A DNA stretch of 64,000 nt from Actinokineospora enzanensis DSM 44649 (GTDB taxonomy: Bacteria > Actinomycetota > Actinomycetes > Mycobacteriales > Pseudonocardiaceae): assembly GCF_000374445.1 (NCBI RefSeq), contig NZ_KB894416.1, positions 100,673-164,672 on the forward strand, read 5' to 3'. A model generated the notes under the pieces. It worked only from the letters and a program-made list of their open reading frames with translations, ran no database searches and had not been told where the DNA came from. A program made the translations under genes and the position numbers. Shown piece by piece: positions 20,194 through 29,337 of this stretch (position 1 is the stretch's first letter; each line of letters opens with the position of its first letter).

Positions 20194-20985
20194 ATGGAAG
20201 CGCGGTTGGCAGATGTCCGACGGTTGTCGCTGCACACTGCGATCATCAGCCCCTGGCAGCTGCCCCTGCCCGCGCGCGACTTCACCTCGATGGCCCCGGA
20301 GGTCGCGACCCGGGCCGTGCGGCGGCTGCGAACACGCGCGCTGGTCCTGGTCCTGCTCGGCGTGGTGTCGGCCGCCGCGTTCGTCGTCGCCTCCGTCCTG
20401 CTCGATGATCGCTACACCGGGCTGCGCGAACACGGCGTGGCGGTGCCGGGCGTGGTCGTCTCCGTGTACACCACGAACCACACCGACAAGATGAGCGTCC
20501 GCTTCCCCGTCGACGGCGTCGACCGGGTGCGCGAGCTCAGCCTGGACGACCAGGAGCCCGCGGTCGGCGACCAGGTCACCATCTACTACGACCCCGCCGA
20601 CCCGGACCGTCTCGCCGCCGGGATCACCGCGAACATGCCCGGCTGGCAGCTTGGCCTGCTGGCGGGCGCGCTCGGCGCGTTCGTGCTGCTGACGACCGTC
20701 GGCTCGATCTCGCTGACCCGCTGGGCCCGCCGCGCCCGCGCCGTCCGGCGCCATGGCTGGTGGCCCGGCACCGCCCGCCCGCACCCCGACTGGCCCAGGA
20801 TCCTGGAGGTCCGCTTCGACGACTGGCCGGATACCGTCCTGCACCTGACCCCCGGCTACTCCGCGGGCGACAGTCTGACCGACGAGCTCCGCACCGGCCC
20901 GGTCCTCATCGGCGGCACCGGCCGCCGGATCACCATCGTCTACCTCCGCGGCCCCATGCTCCAGGCCGCCCGCGAATGGCCCTGA
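20194..20985 (+). CDS. DUF3592 membrane protein
   Basis: A 263-residue protein with two membrane segments (about residues 50-70 and 150-170) flanking a beta-rich domain: GVAVPGVVVSVY, VRFPVDGVDRVRELS and VGDQVTIYYDPADPDR are the DUF3592 signatures. The C-terminal part is cytosolic. The function is unknown. It is the first of three similar proteins in this region (others at 21102 and 23517), and its leader with CATGATC and CTGGGGAGGG resembles theirs. Confidence 0.8.
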   Translation: MEARLADVRRLSLHTAIISPWQLPLPARDFTSMAPEVATRAVRRLRTRALVLVLLGVVSAAAFVVASVLLDDRYTGLREHGVAVPGVVVSVYTTNHTDKMSVRFPVDGVDRVRELSLDDQEPAVGDQVTIYYDPADPDRLAAGITANMPGWQLGLLAGALGAFVLLTTVGSISLTRWARRARAVRRHGWWPGTARPHPDWPRILEVRFDDWPDTVLHLTPGYSAGDSLTDELRTGPVLIGGTGRRITIVYLRGPMLQAAREWP

Positions 20986-21101
20986 TCCCCTGGCCCCGCC
21001 CCGAAACCGGCCACCCGGCGGCGGAGAACGACCGCCTGCCAGGTGTGGTCCACCCGGATCCGCATCAGATCGTATGCTCCCACCCGACTGGGGAGGGTGC
21101 G

Positions 21102-21803
21102 ATGACGCGGTCCGACGTCGTTCCGCCGGATGTGATCAGAGGTATGCGGCGGCGCAGTGCGTTGATGGTGGTGGCGGGCCTGCTGCTGTTCGGCCTGTTC
21201 ACGGCCGGGGTCGTCATCTCCGGGGGACGGTTCGAGAGCCTGCTGGTGCGGGGTGAGCCCGCCGCCGGTGTGGTGGTGGCGAGCCACCCGGGCAGCCGGT
21301 GGGGGTCGGCGTCGGTCGAGGTGCGGTTCACGGTGGCAGGGGTCGAGCGGGTGCGGGAGGTGCGCACCGAGGACGCGACCCGCAAGGTCGGCGACCCGAT
21401 CACCGTGCACTACGACCCCGACGATCCCGAGCAGGTCACCGGCCCCGACATGCCGCACGACCCGGGCTGGCTGACCCTGTTCATGCTCGGCGCGCTCGGC
21501 CTGGCCCTGCTGCTCACCACGTGCGGCATGGTCGGCGTCGTCCGCTGGGTCCGCCGCACCCGCGCCCTGCGCGCGCACGAGTGGCGGTCGGGTCAGGCGG
21601 AGCTCGTGGCGAAGCGGCGGGCCCGGGTGCGGTTCGACGACGGCGACGACGACCTGGTCCTGGCGGTGAACCTCACCAGCCCGGTCGCGGGCGCGCTGCA
21701 CGACGGCCCGGTCCTGGTCGGCGGCAGCGGCACCCGGTTGGTCGTGGCCCGCCCGTCCCCACTGCTGCTCCTGGCCGCGAAACAGGTCGACGAAAGCACC
21801 TGA
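21102..21803 (+). CDS. DUF3592 membrane protein, paralogue
   Basis: A 233-residue paralogue of the preceding gene with the same order of parts: membrane segment, VRFTVAGVERVREVR, VGDPITVHYDPDDPEQ, a second membrane segment, and a C-terminal domain ending near GPVLVGGSGTRLVV. I chose ATG 21102 because it follows the strong site CTGGGGAGGGTGCG; the open frame extends further upstream over the end of the previous gene. No function is known. Confidence 0.8.
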   Translation: MTRSDVVPPDVIRGMRRRSALMVVAGLLLFGLFTAGVVISGGRFESLLVRGEPAAGVVVASHPGSRWGSASVEVRFTVAGVERVREVRTEDATRKVGDPITVHYDPDDPEQVTGPDMPHDPGWLTLFMLGALGLALLLTTCGMVGVVRWVRRTRALRAHEWRSGQAELVAKRRARVRFDDGDDDLVLAVNLTSPVAGALHDGPVLVGGSGTRLVVARPSPLLLLAAKQVDEST

Positions 21804-21975
21804 ATAGACCACGATCCCGGGAATTGCCCACCGGGCAATGCCGATCACGAAACCCGGCCGCGCCGAATACCCGCGCGATCCGTGTCCACTCCGAACACGC
21901 CCACTCCCCTATTCCGCGGAAGATCTGGCATGATCTCCGCATTCCGGGCGGCGTCCGGGTGCTGGGGAGGGTGAC

Positions 21976-22197
21976 ATGGCGAAGGTCGACGGTCCATCCG
22001 CCGCGACGGGCAAGCCCCGCCGCTGGCGTCGCCGAGTGGTGAAAGCGCTGGTGGGCGTGGCAGTGCTGGCGGTCGTCCGCGGCGCGGTGCGCGAGCCGGA
22101 CGGCAAGGGCGGGGGCAAGGCCGACCGCGCCAAGGCGCAGGCCTACCGGAGCGCGGCCGCCCGCCGCCGCGCGAAGAAGCGGCGCGGCGGCCGGTAA
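21976..22197 (+). CDS. Small basic protein with one membrane segment (73 aa)
   Basis: MAKVDGPSAATGKPRRWRRR is followed by a short hydrophobic stretch (VVKALVGVAVLAVVRGAV) and a highly basic tail (KKRRGGR). A strong site, GGGGAGGG, precedes ATG 21976. Its leader (GGCATGATC then CTGGGGAGGGTGAC) is almost the same as those of the DUF3592 genes, so it probably belongs to the same regulon. I do not recognise a family. Confidence 0.6.
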   Translation: MAKVDGPSAATGKPRRWRRRVVKALVGVAVLAVVRGAVREPDGKGGGKADRAKAQAYRSAAARRRAKKRRGGR

Positions 22198-22202
22198 AAC
22201 GG

Positions 22203-22784
22203 CTACGGGCGACCGGACACCGAAAGCGGCCCGACACCGGACCGCTCGCGCTGACTGGGAATGGCCGGGCTGTCGCCGTCGCCGATGTAGTGGACGGACG
22301 GGGTGCGGTGCGTCAGCGCCCGGTCGACGGCGTCCACGATGGCGGCCGTGACCTCCGCCGAACTCAACCACCGCGTACGGCCCGCGTACCCGACGACCCC
22401 GAGCACGACGTGCTGGGTCGGGTGCGCGGGCAGGGTGGTGGCCGGGCGCGGCGCGTGGTCGGTGACGCCGTAGACCTCGATGACCGGCGCGCCCGGGGCC
22501 AGCAGTGGCTCCACCGCGCGCAGCACCGACAGGCGGGCGGAGTCGTCCAGCCACGCGATCACCAGATCGGCGGGTCCTTCCAGAACGTGACCCGCGCGCC
22601 GCGCCAGAGCGCGTGGAGCGGACCAATCCGCCTCCACCCAAAGCGCGCGGCCGAGGCCGCGGTCGGTGGCCAGCGGTGCGTACCGGCGGCTCGGCAGCAC
22701 GACGTGCCAACCGCCCGCGACCAGACGGGCCGTGCAGCCCGCCAACATGCCCGTGCCGCCCAGAACAAGTGCCCGCTTCGCCAC
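22203..22784 (-). CDS. Short-chain dehydrogenase-like NAD(P)-binding protein
   Basis: A 193-residue Rossmann protein. The N-terminal ALVLGGTGMLAG is the glycine-rich dinucleotide-binding loop, followed by a basic residue pair (PSRR) that suits NADP. The protein is short and lacks the Tyr-x-x-x-Lys active site, so it may bind the nucleotide without being a standard SDR. It is followed on the same strand by nothing and preceded by bluB (17 bases apart), suggesting a small operon. Confidence 0.7.
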   Translation of the reverse strand: MAKRALVLGGTGMLAGCTARLVAGGWHVVLPSRRYAPLATDRGLGRALWVEADWSAPRALARRAGHVLEGPADLVIAWLDDSARLSVLRAVEPLLAPGAPVIEVYGVTDHAPRPATTLPAHPTQHVVLGVVGYAGRTRWLSSAEVTAAIVDAVDRALTHRTPSVHYIGDGDSPAIPSQRERSGVGPLSVSGRP

Positions 22785-22800
22785 GCCGCCTCCCTGGGAG

Positions 22801-23436
22801 TCAGCCGGTGTCCGCGCGCGGGGTGTAGCGCTCGTGGTGCACGACCCGCTCCAGCGGCAGCCGGCTTCGCCAACCGTGCCGTTCGAGGTCCGGGACCTCC
22901 TGCAGCCGCTCGACCGGACCGAGGCAGAGCCAGGCGACCGGCCGGACCGTCGCCGGGATACCCAGGAGGGACCGGAGGTAGTCCTCTTGGTAAAAGCTTA
23001 CCCAACCCACCCCCAATCCCTCGGCTGTCGCGGCCAGCCAGAGGTTCTGGATCGCCAGACAGACGGAGTAGAGACCGGCGTCGGCGATCGCGTGCCTGCC
23101 TAACACGGCGGGCGAGCCGCGGTCGGGGTCGTAGGTGATGACGATCGAGAGGGTGGACTCCAGGATTCCGTCGATCTTGATCCGGTCGAAGGTGGCGGCC
23201 CGCTCCCCGGTCAGACCCGCGGCGAACCGGGCGCGCTCGGTGTGCACGTGGTGGTGGAAGGTGGCGCGGGTGTCGGGATCGCGGACGATGACGAAGTCCC
23301 AGGGTTGGGACATGCCCACGCTGGGTGCCGCGTGGGCGGCGTCCAGGACGCGGTGCAGCGTCTCGTCGTCGAGCGCGGCACCGGTGAACTCGGCGCGCAC
23401 GTCCCGGCGGCGGGTGATGGCTTGGTAGACATCCAT
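22801..23436 (-). CDS. bluB: 5,6-dimethylbenzimidazole synthase
   Basis: A 211-residue nitroreductase-fold flavoprotein with BluB signatures: the N-terminal RRDVRAEF, SVGMSQPWDFVIVRDP, the aspartate-bearing loop RIKIDGILEST, GLGVGWVSFYQEDYL and VRPVAWLCLGPVE. BluB splits reduced FMN with oxygen to make dimethylbenzimidazole, the lower ligand of cobalamin. No other cobalamin gene and no cobalamin riboswitch is visible nearby. The gene precedes the SDR-like gene on the minus strand. Confidence 0.88.
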   Translation of the reverse strand: MDVYQAITRRRDVRAEFTGAALDDETLHRVLDAAHAAPSVGMSQPWDFVIVRDPDTRATFHHHVHTERARFAAGLTGERAATFDRIKIDGILESTLSIVITYDPDRGSPAVLGRHAIADAGLYSVCLAIQNLWLAATAEGLGVGWVSFYQEDYLRSLLGIPATVRPVAWLCLGPVERLQEVPDLERHGWRSRLPLERVVHHERYTPRADTG

Positions 23437-23516
23437 CGGATCAGCCTATGTGTGCGTGTTTCGGATGTGAGAGCCGCTCACGCACGACGTCACCGGTCGT
23501 TCCGTTCGCCTCGGGG

Positions 23517-24380
23517 TCATGGGCGTTCCTTGGCGAACTGCACCACGGGGGAGGTCGCCGAGGCGATCACCATGCTCTTTCCCTTGCCGCCGACCAGTAC
23601 CGGGCCCCTGGTGATCTCCGGCGGGACGGGTGTGCGGGTGGGCTCGTCGACCAGTTGCAAGTGGATCACGCCGCCGTGGTCGTCGGTCCACGTGATCTTC
23701 ACGAGCTTGTGGTCGCCTCGACGCTGGGACGCCACGCCCGAGCGCCAGCCGGAGCGGCGGATCGCGCGGGTGCGGCGGTCGGCGGCGGTGAACAGAACGA
23801 TTCCGGTGGGCAGCAGGGGGATGCCGGGGATCCCCATGACCAGGCCGAGAGCGGTCAGACCGCCGGGGTCGTCGGGGACGCCGGGGGACGCGATCCGTTC
23901 CGGGTCGGCGCGGTCGTAGAAGATCGTGACGCGGTCGCCGACGTGGACGGTCGGGCTCGTGTTGTCCCGGCCGAGCGTGCGGACGCGGTCGACGCCGTCG
24001 ACCGGGAAGCGGACCTCCATCGGGCCCGCGTACTTGCCCGACTCGGAGTGGGTGACGGCGACGACGACGCCCTCGACCCGCGCACCGTGTTCCGCCAGGT
24101 CCTGGAACCGGGTCTCGGCCAGGTCGGCGATGACGGTCATGCCGGTGAGCAGTGCCAGACCTGCCAGCATCAAGGTCAGGGACACCCACCACTTGCGCCG
24201 TATGAGGCGCTCGGCTGCGGCCACCGACACGTCGCGCGGTGGCAACTGGACCGGTGGTGGCGGCGGGGCCGATGGCGGCGGGGTGTTGCCGGGGCGCCTA
24301 CCACGAACCGCGCGACCGACCGCGAACGCGGCGACTCCGGCCGCTGCGGCGATCGCGCCGCGCCGCACGATCGACTTCAC
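23517..24380 (-). CDS. DUF3592 membrane protein, third paralogue
   Basis: A 287-residue protein starting at GTG 24380. It has a proline-rich N-terminal stretch (PPPSAPPPPPVQLPP), membrane segments at about residues 65-85 and 165-185, and the DUF3592 features VRFPVDGVDRVRTLG and VGDRVTIFYDRADPER. Behind a CATGATC box its leader has CTGGGGGG, matching the leaders of the genes at 20194, 21102 and 21976. The function is unknown. Confidence 0.8.
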   Translation of the reverse strand: MKSIVRRGAIAAAAGVAAFAVGRAVRGRRPGNTPPPSAPPPPPVQLPPRDVSVAAAERLIRRKWWVSLTLMLAGLALLTGMTVIADLAETRFQDLAEHGARVEGVVVAVTHSESGKYAGPMEVRFPVDGVDRVRTLGRDNTSPTVHVGDRVTIFYDRADPERIASPGVPDDPGGLTALGLVMGIPGIPLLPTGIVLFTAADRRTRAIRRSGWRSGVASQRRGDHKLVKITWTDDHGGVIHLQLVDEPTRTPVPPEITRGPVLVGGKGKSMVIASATSPVVQFAKERP

Positions 24381-24438
24381 GGCACCACCCCCCAGGACAA
24401 GGGGATCATGCCGGCCCGCGGCGTGTTCCGGAACGTCC

Positions 24439-27168
24439 CTAGTGGGCGGCCTCGTTCCAGGAACGACCGAAGCCCACCGACACGTCCAGTGGGACGCGCA
24501 GATGGAAGGCGGCGGCCATCTGGGTGCGGACCAGAGCCTCGACCGGCTCGCGCTCGCCATCGGCGACGTCCAGCACGAGTTCGTCGTGGACCTGGAGCAG
24601 CATCCGGCTACGCAGCTTCTGCGCGCGCAGTTCGCGGTGGACGTTGAGCATGGCGACCTTGATGATGTCGGCCGCGCTGCCCTGGATCGGGGCGTTGAGG
24701 GCCATCCGCTCGGCCATCTCACGCAGCTGGCGGTTGTCGCTGGTGAGGTCGGGCAGGTGGCGGCGGCGGCCGAAGAGGGTCTCGGTGTAGCCCTCCTTGC
24801 GGGCGATCGCGACGACCTCGTGCAGGTAGTCGCGGACGCCGCCGAAGCCCTGGAAGTAGTCGTCCATCAGGGCGCGGGCCTCCTCGGTGGAGATCCGCAG
24901 CTGCTGGGACAGGCCGTACGCGGACAGGCCGTAGGCGAGGCCGTAGTTCATCGCCTTGATCTTGGCGCGCTGTTCCTGGTTGACCTCGGTCGGCTCGACG
25001 CCGAAGACGCGGGCGGCGGTGGCGGCGTGGAAGTCGAAGCCGGAGTTGAACGCCTCGATCAGTGCCGCGTCCTCGGAGAGATGGGCCATGATCCGCATCT
25101 CGATCTGGCTGTAGTCGGCGGTGAGCAGCTCGGCGTAGTCGCGGCCGACCACGAACGCCTCGCGGATCGTGCGGCCCGCCTCGGTGCGGACCGGGATGTT
25201 CTGCAGGTTCGGCTCGGTGGACGAGAGCCGACCGGTGGCCGCGATGGTCTGGTTGAACGTGGTGTGGATGCGGTCGTCCTCGGACACCGACTTGATCAGG
25301 CCCTCGACCGTGACCCGCAGCCGGGTGGCGTCCCGGTGCTCCAGCAGGTGCGCCAGGAACGGGTGCTCGGTCTGCTCGTAGAGCGTGGTCAGCGCCTCGG
25401 CGTCGGTGGTGTAGCCGGTCTTGGTGCGCTTGGTCTTGGGCATCTGCAGCTCGTCGAACAGCACGACCTGCAGCTGCTTGGGCGACCCGAGGTTGATCTC
25501 CTTGCCGATCACGTCGAACGCGGCCCGCTCGGCGGCGCGGACCCGGGCGGCGAACTCGGACTCCAGGATCGACAGCCGTTCCCGGTCGACCGCGATGCCC
25601 GCGGCCTCCAGGTCGGCGAGCACCCGCAGCAGCGGCAGCTCCATGTCGGTGAGCAGCTCCGCCTGACCGGTACGCGCCAGCTCGGCGTCCAGCGCGTCGG
25701 CCAGCTCGGCTATCGCGCGGGCGCGCAGGATCTCGCCCGCGGCAAGCTTGCGCTCGTCGTCGCCCTCCTCGTCCAACAGCGACAGCTGCTGCTCCCCCGC
25801 GCCGTCCTCCACGCGCAGCTCGCGCTGTAGGTAGCGCAGCACGAGATCGTCGAGAGCGAACGAGCGCTGGCCGGGGCGCACCAGGTACGCGGCCAGCGCG
25901 GTGTCGGTGACCAGGCCCGCCAGCTCCCAGCCGCGGTGGCGCAGCGCGTGCAGCGAGCGCTTCACGTCGTAGGTGAGCTTGAGCGTCCCGGTGTCGGCCA
26001 GCCAGGCGCGCAGCACGGTCTCGTCGGCCTCGGTGAGCGCGGTGACGTCCACGTAGGCGCCGACGCCCTGCGCGGTGGCCAGCGCGATCGACCGCAGCTC
26101 CACGGCCTGACCGGACACCCCGGTCGAGGCGTCCCGGAAGGACAGTCCGATCCGCGACCCGCTCGGCGCGTGCTTGGCCAGCCAGCCGGGCAGCTCACCC
26201 TCGGCGAGCACGCCGCCGCTGACCTCGAAGCCCTCCTCGGCCTCCGGCTCGGCGGTCGAGAGGGTCTGGAACAGCCGGTCGCGCAGCACCCGGAACTCCA
26301 GCTCGTCGAACAGCCGGTGCACCGCGTCCCGGTCCCAGTCGCGCACCTCAAGCTCGGCGGGCACGACGCCCAGCGGAACGTCCCTGACCAGCTCGGTGAG
26401 CTGCCGGTTGAGCAGCACGTGTGCCAGGTTGGCCCGCAGCGAGTCGCCGACCTTGCCCTTGATCTCGTCCACCCGGTCGACCAGGTCGCCGAGCGAGCCG
26501 AACTGCTGGATCCACTTGGTGATCGTCTTCTCGCCGACGCCGGGGACCTTGGGCAGGTTGTCGCTGGGGTCGCCGCGCAGCGCGGCGAAGTCGGGGTACT
26601 GGGTGGGGCTGACGCCGTACTTCTCCAGCACCAGCTCGGGGGTGAACCTGGCCAGCTCGGACACGCCCTTGACCGGGTAGAGCACGGTGACGTCGTCGGT
26701 GACCAGCTGCAGCGCGTCCCGGTCGCCGGTACAGATGGCGACCCGGAAGCCCTCGGCGGTGGCGGCCGTGGTGAGCGTGGCGATGAGATCGTCGGCCTCG
26801 TAGTTGTCCAGCGACAGCCTGGTGATGTTGAGCGCGCCGAGGACCTCCTCGATCAGGCTCACCTGCCCCTTGAACTCGTCCGGGCTGGCGCTGCGGTTCG
26901 CCTTGTACTCCGCGTACTGCTCGGTGCGGAAGGTCTTGCGGGAGACGTCGAAGCACACCGCCAGGTGCGTTGGCGCCTCGTCGCGCAGCAGGTTGATCAG
27001 CATCGAGGTGAAGCCGTAGACGGCGTTGGTGTGCTGACCGGTGCCGGTCTGGAAGTTCTCCTTGGGCAGCGCGAAGAACGCCCGGTAGGCCATCGAGTGA
27101 CCGTCGATGAGCAGCAGTCGCTTGGTGGCGGTCTCTGACGTGGCACGGGTCTGCGTCTTCGCTGGCAC
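24439..27168 (-). CDS. polA: DNA polymerase I
   Basis: A 909-residue repair and Okazaki-fragment polymerase. The N-terminal 5'-nuclease (LLLIDGHSMAYRAFFAL; DDLIATLTT; GDRDALQLV) spans residues 1-310. A 3'-5' exonuclease-like domain follows (about 320-510), but the DxE catalytic motif is not visible (GLSFRDAS there), so proofreading is probably absent, as in mycobacteria. The polymerase domain has motif A ADYSQIEMR, the finger helix RAKIKAMNYGLAYG and motif C LLQVHDELV. It starts at GTG 27168, 43 bases from the divergent hotdog gene. Confidence 0.98.
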   Translation of the reverse strand: MPAKTQTRATSETATKRLLLIDGHSMAYRAFFALPKENFQTGTGQHTNAVYGFTSMLINLLRDEAPTHLAVCFDVSRKTFRTEQYAEYKANRSASPDEFKGQVSLIEEVLGALNITRLSLDNYEADDLIATLTTAATAEGFRVAICTGDRDALQLVTDDVTVLYPVKGVSELARFTPELVLEKYGVSPTQYPDFAALRGDPSDNLPKVPGVGEKTITKWIQQFGSLGDLVDRVDEIKGKVGDSLRANLAHVLLNRQLTELVRDVPLGVVPAELEVRDWDRDAVHRLFDELEFRVLRDRLFQTLSTAEPEAEEGFEVSGGVLAEGELPGWLAKHAPSGSRIGLSFRDASTGVSGQAVELRSIALATAQGVGAYVDVTALTEADETVLRAWLADTGTLKLTYDVKRSLHALRHRGWELAGLVTDTALAAYLVRPGQRSFALDDLVLRYLQRELRVEDGAGEQQLSLLDEEGDDERKLAAGEILRARAIAELADALDAELARTGQAELLTDMELPLLRVLADLEAAGIAVDRERLSILESEFAARVRAAERAAFDVIGKEINLGSPKQLQVVLFDELQMPKTKRTKTGYTTDAEALTTLYEQTEHPFLAHLLEHRDATRLRVTVEGLIKSVSEDDRIHTTFNQTIAATGRLSSTEPNLQNIPVRTEAGRTIREAFVVGRDYAELLTADYSQIEMRIMAHLSEDAALIEAFNSGFDFHAATAARVFGVEPTEVNQEQRAKIKAMNYGLAYGLSAYGLSQQLRISTEEARALMDDYFQGFGGVRDYLHEVVAIARKEGYTETLFGRRRHLPDLTSDNRQLREMAERMALNAPIQGSAADIIKVAMLNVHRELRAQKLRSRMLLQVHDELVLDVADGEREPVEALVRTQMAAAFHLRVPLDVSVGFGRSWNEAAH

Positions 27169-27211
27169 GGTCCGAGTCTAGGGTGGGGCACCGACACCCA
27201 TCGGAGGACCC

Positions 27212-27649
27212 ATGAGCGGGATCGACCCCAGCAAGCTGCCAGGAGTGCGGGCGGAGGTCGCGGACCAGTTCCTGCCCGACAAGCTGGGCATCGAGATCAC
27301 CGACTGGGACCCGGCGCGGCTGGTGGGGACCATGCCGGTGAAGGGCAACCTGCAGCCGTACGGACTGCTGCACGGTGGGGCGAACGCGGTGCTGGCCGAG
27401 ACGCTGGGGTCGGTGGCGGCCGGGTTGAACGCGCCGGAGGGGAAGTTGGTGGTGGGGTTGGAGCTGTCCTGCACCCATCATCGGGCCGCGCGGTCGGGGA
27501 TCGTGACCGGGGTTTGCGTGCCGCTGCATGTCGGGCGGAGCACTTCCACATTCGAGATCGTCATCACGGATGACGAGGGGCGACGGACTTGCACGTCGCG
27601 GTTGACCTGCGTGACGCTCAACCGGGCGCCTGGGGACGCGCCTGCCTGA
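27212..27649 (+). CDS. Hotdog-fold thioesterase (PaaI type)
   Basis: A 145-residue hotdog protein. YGLLHGGANAVLAETLGSVAA is the conserved helix region with the HGG turn and catalytic acidic residue of PaaI/YbdB-type acyl-CoA thioesterases (quoted in part: LHGGANAVLAETLGS). VGLELSCTHHRAA forms the next strand. It hydrolyses acyl-CoA thioesters, with aromatic substrates common. It is divergent from polA, as in other actinobacteria, and ends before a strong bidirectional hairpin. Confidence 0.88.
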   Translation: MSGIDPSKLPGVRAEVADQFLPDKLGIEITDWDPARLVGTMPVKGNLQPYGLLHGGANAVLAETLGSVAAGLNAPEGKLVVGLELSCTHHRAARSGIVTGVCVPLHVGRSTSTFEIVITDDEGRRTCTSRLTCVTLNRAPGDAPA

Positions 27650-27678
27650 TTGCCGAGCTGCTGCACGGCTCGCGTCGG

Positions 27679-27727
27679 AAACGACAACGGCGCCGAGAAC
27701 ATCGTGTTCCCGGCGCCGTTGTCGTTT
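27679..27727. terminator. Bidirectional terminator between thioesterase and livF
   Basis: An inverted repeat with 17-bp perfect arms, AAACGACAACGGCGCCG, and an inner paired segment GAACA/TGTTC. It lies between two convergent genes (ends 27649 and 27734). The outer A and T runs fit a terminator for both strands. Confidence 0.9.
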
Positions 27728-27733
27728 ATCAGA

Positions 27734-28447
27734 TCAGTTCTCGCCCAGGTAGGCGGCTCGAACCCGTTCGTCGGCCAACAGCTCGTGCCCCGGACCGTCC
27801 AAGGACGTTCGGCCCAGGTCGATCACGTAACCATGGTCGGACAACGCGAGCGCGGCCAGCGCGTTCTGCTCCACCAGCAGGATCGTGGTGCCCTGCGACT
27901 GAAGCTCCCGGATGGTGTCGAAGATCCGCTGGGTCATGATCGGCGAGAGGCCCATGGAGGGCTCGTCGAGCATGAGGAGGCGGGGTCGGGACATCATCGC
28001 GCGGCCGATGGCGAGCATCTGCTGTTCGCCGCCGGAGAACAGGCCCGCCTTGTTGTGCCTGCGTTCGCCGAGGACCGGGAAGAGCTCGTAGACCCGGTTC
28101 ATGTCGGCCTCGACGCCGGTGTCCCTGCGGACGTAGGCGCCGAGCTGCAGGTTCTCCTCGACGGTCATCCGGCCGAACAGGCGCCTGCCCTCGGGGCAGT
28201 GCGCGATGCCGCGCTGCAGGATGACGTGCGCCTCCAGGGAGTCGATCGACTCCCCGGCGAACAGGATCTTGCCCGACTTGGGGCGCAGCAGGCCGGAGAT
28301 CGTACGCAGGGTGGTGGTCTTGCCCGCGCCGTTGCTGCCGATGAGGCTGACGATCTGCCCCTCGTCGACGGTGAACGACACGTCGCGCACGGCCTCGATG
28401 GCGCCGTAGGCGACGGTGAGGTTCTGCACCTCCAACAGCGCGGTCAC
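27734..28447 (-). CDS. livF: Branched-chain amino acid-type ABC transporter ATPase LivF
   Basis: A 237-residue ABC ATPase: Walker A GSNGAGKTTT, Q-loop region, signature LFSGGEQQML, Walker B RLLMLDEPSMGL, H-loop LLVEQNA. LivF-type traits are the short length and the LTVAYGAIEAVRDVSF start. It pairs with LivG to power import through LivH/LivM. Its start overlaps the livG stop (ATGA-type). Last gene of the five-gene operon. Confidence 0.94.
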   Translation of the reverse strand: MTALLEVQNLTVAYGAIEAVRDVSFTVDEGQIVSLIGSNGAGKTTTLRTISGLLRPKSGKILFAGESIDSLEAHVILQRGIAHCPEGRRLFGRMTVEENLQLGAYVRRDTGVEADMNRVYELFPVLGERRHNKAGLFSGGEQQMLAIGRAMMSRPRLLMLDEPSMGLSPIMTQRIFDTIRELQSQGTTILLVEQNALAALALSDHGYVIDLGRTSLDGPGHELLADERVRAAYLGEN

Positions 28448-29337
28448 CGGCTGCCTCCCTCGGTGTCCAGGTCCTCAGCAGAGTCAGCGGGGTCCGCGGT
28501 ACCTGCGGTGCCAGTCGAATGAGCGGCCTCCTCGGCGTACTGGCGGACCTCCGCCTCGACCTCCTCCGGCGGCTTGCCCAGGTAGGCCTCGATGACCCGC
28601 GGGTCGCCGCGCACCACCTCTGGCGTGCCCTGCACCAGGAGCCTGCCCTGCACCAGCACGGACACGTGGTCGCACAGCGAGAAGATGAACTTCGTGTCGT
28701 GCTCGATGACCACCACCGCAACACCGGTGTCCCGGATGGCGAAGATCAGCTGCCGGGCGGCCTCGGTCTCCTGCGGGTTCATGCCCGCGGTCGGCTCGTC
28801 CAGCAGCAGCACCGCCGGGTCGGTGGCCAGCGCGCGGGCGATCTCCAGCCTGCGCTGGTCGCCGTAGGGCAGGTTGCGGGCCAGTTCGTCGTCCAGGCCC
28901 CGCAGGCCGACGAACTCCAGCAGCTCCAGCGACCGGCGCCGGGCGTCCGCCTCGCCGCGGCGGTAGGCCGGGCCGTGGAAGAGCGAGGCGATCGGGCCCT
29001 GGGTCATCCGCGCGTGCCGTCCCACCAGGACGTTCTCCAGCGCGGTCATGCTGGGGAACAGCCGGATGTTCTGGAACGTGCGGGCCACCCCGGCCACGGT
29101 GACCCGGGCCGGGTCGCTGGGCAGCCGGTCGCCGCGCAGGGTGACCGAGCCCTTGGTCGGGGTGTAGAGACCGGTGAGGCAGTTGAAGAAGGTGGTCTTG
29201 CCCGCCCCGTTCGGTCCGATCAGGCCGAGGATCTGGCCCTCGTGCAGCTCCAGGCTGACCTCGGCGAGCGCGGTGAGGCCGCCGAAGACCATGGAGACGT
29301 CCCGGGCGGCGAGCACGGGCGCGGTGGTCGCGGTCAT
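28444..29337 (-). CDS. livG: Branched-chain amino acid-type ABC transporter ATPase LivG
   Basis: A 297-residue ABC ATPase: Walker A GPNGAGKTTF, an extended insertion after it, NLPYGDQRRLEIARAL as signature, Walker B VLLLDEPTAGMNP and H-loop VVIEHD. The insertion and the YGDQRR signature variant are typical of LivG. The C-terminal extension of about 40 residues is acidic. It overlaps livM and livF at both ends, so it is translated in the operon. Confidence 0.94.
   Translation of the reverse strand: MTATTAPVLAARDVSMVFGGLTALAEVSLELHEGQILGLIGPNGAGKTTFFNCLTGLYTPTKGSVTLRGDRLPSDPARVTVAGVARTFQNIRLFPSMTALENVLVGRHARMTQGPIASLFHGPAYRRGEADARRRSLELLEFVGLRGLDDELARNLPYGDQRRLEIARALATDPAVLLLDEPTAGMNPQETEAARQLIFAIRDTGVAVVVIEHDTKFIFSLCDHVSVLVQGRLLVQGTPEVVRGDPRVIEAYLGKPPEEVEAEVRQYAEEAAHSTGTAGTADPADSAEDLDTEGGSR

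Noticed and set aside
23926..27138. Long plus-strand frames (634 and 400 residues)
   Set aside because: Antisense to polA and the DUF3592 gene; valine/leucine/glutamine-rich composition typical of antisense frames in high-GC DNA.
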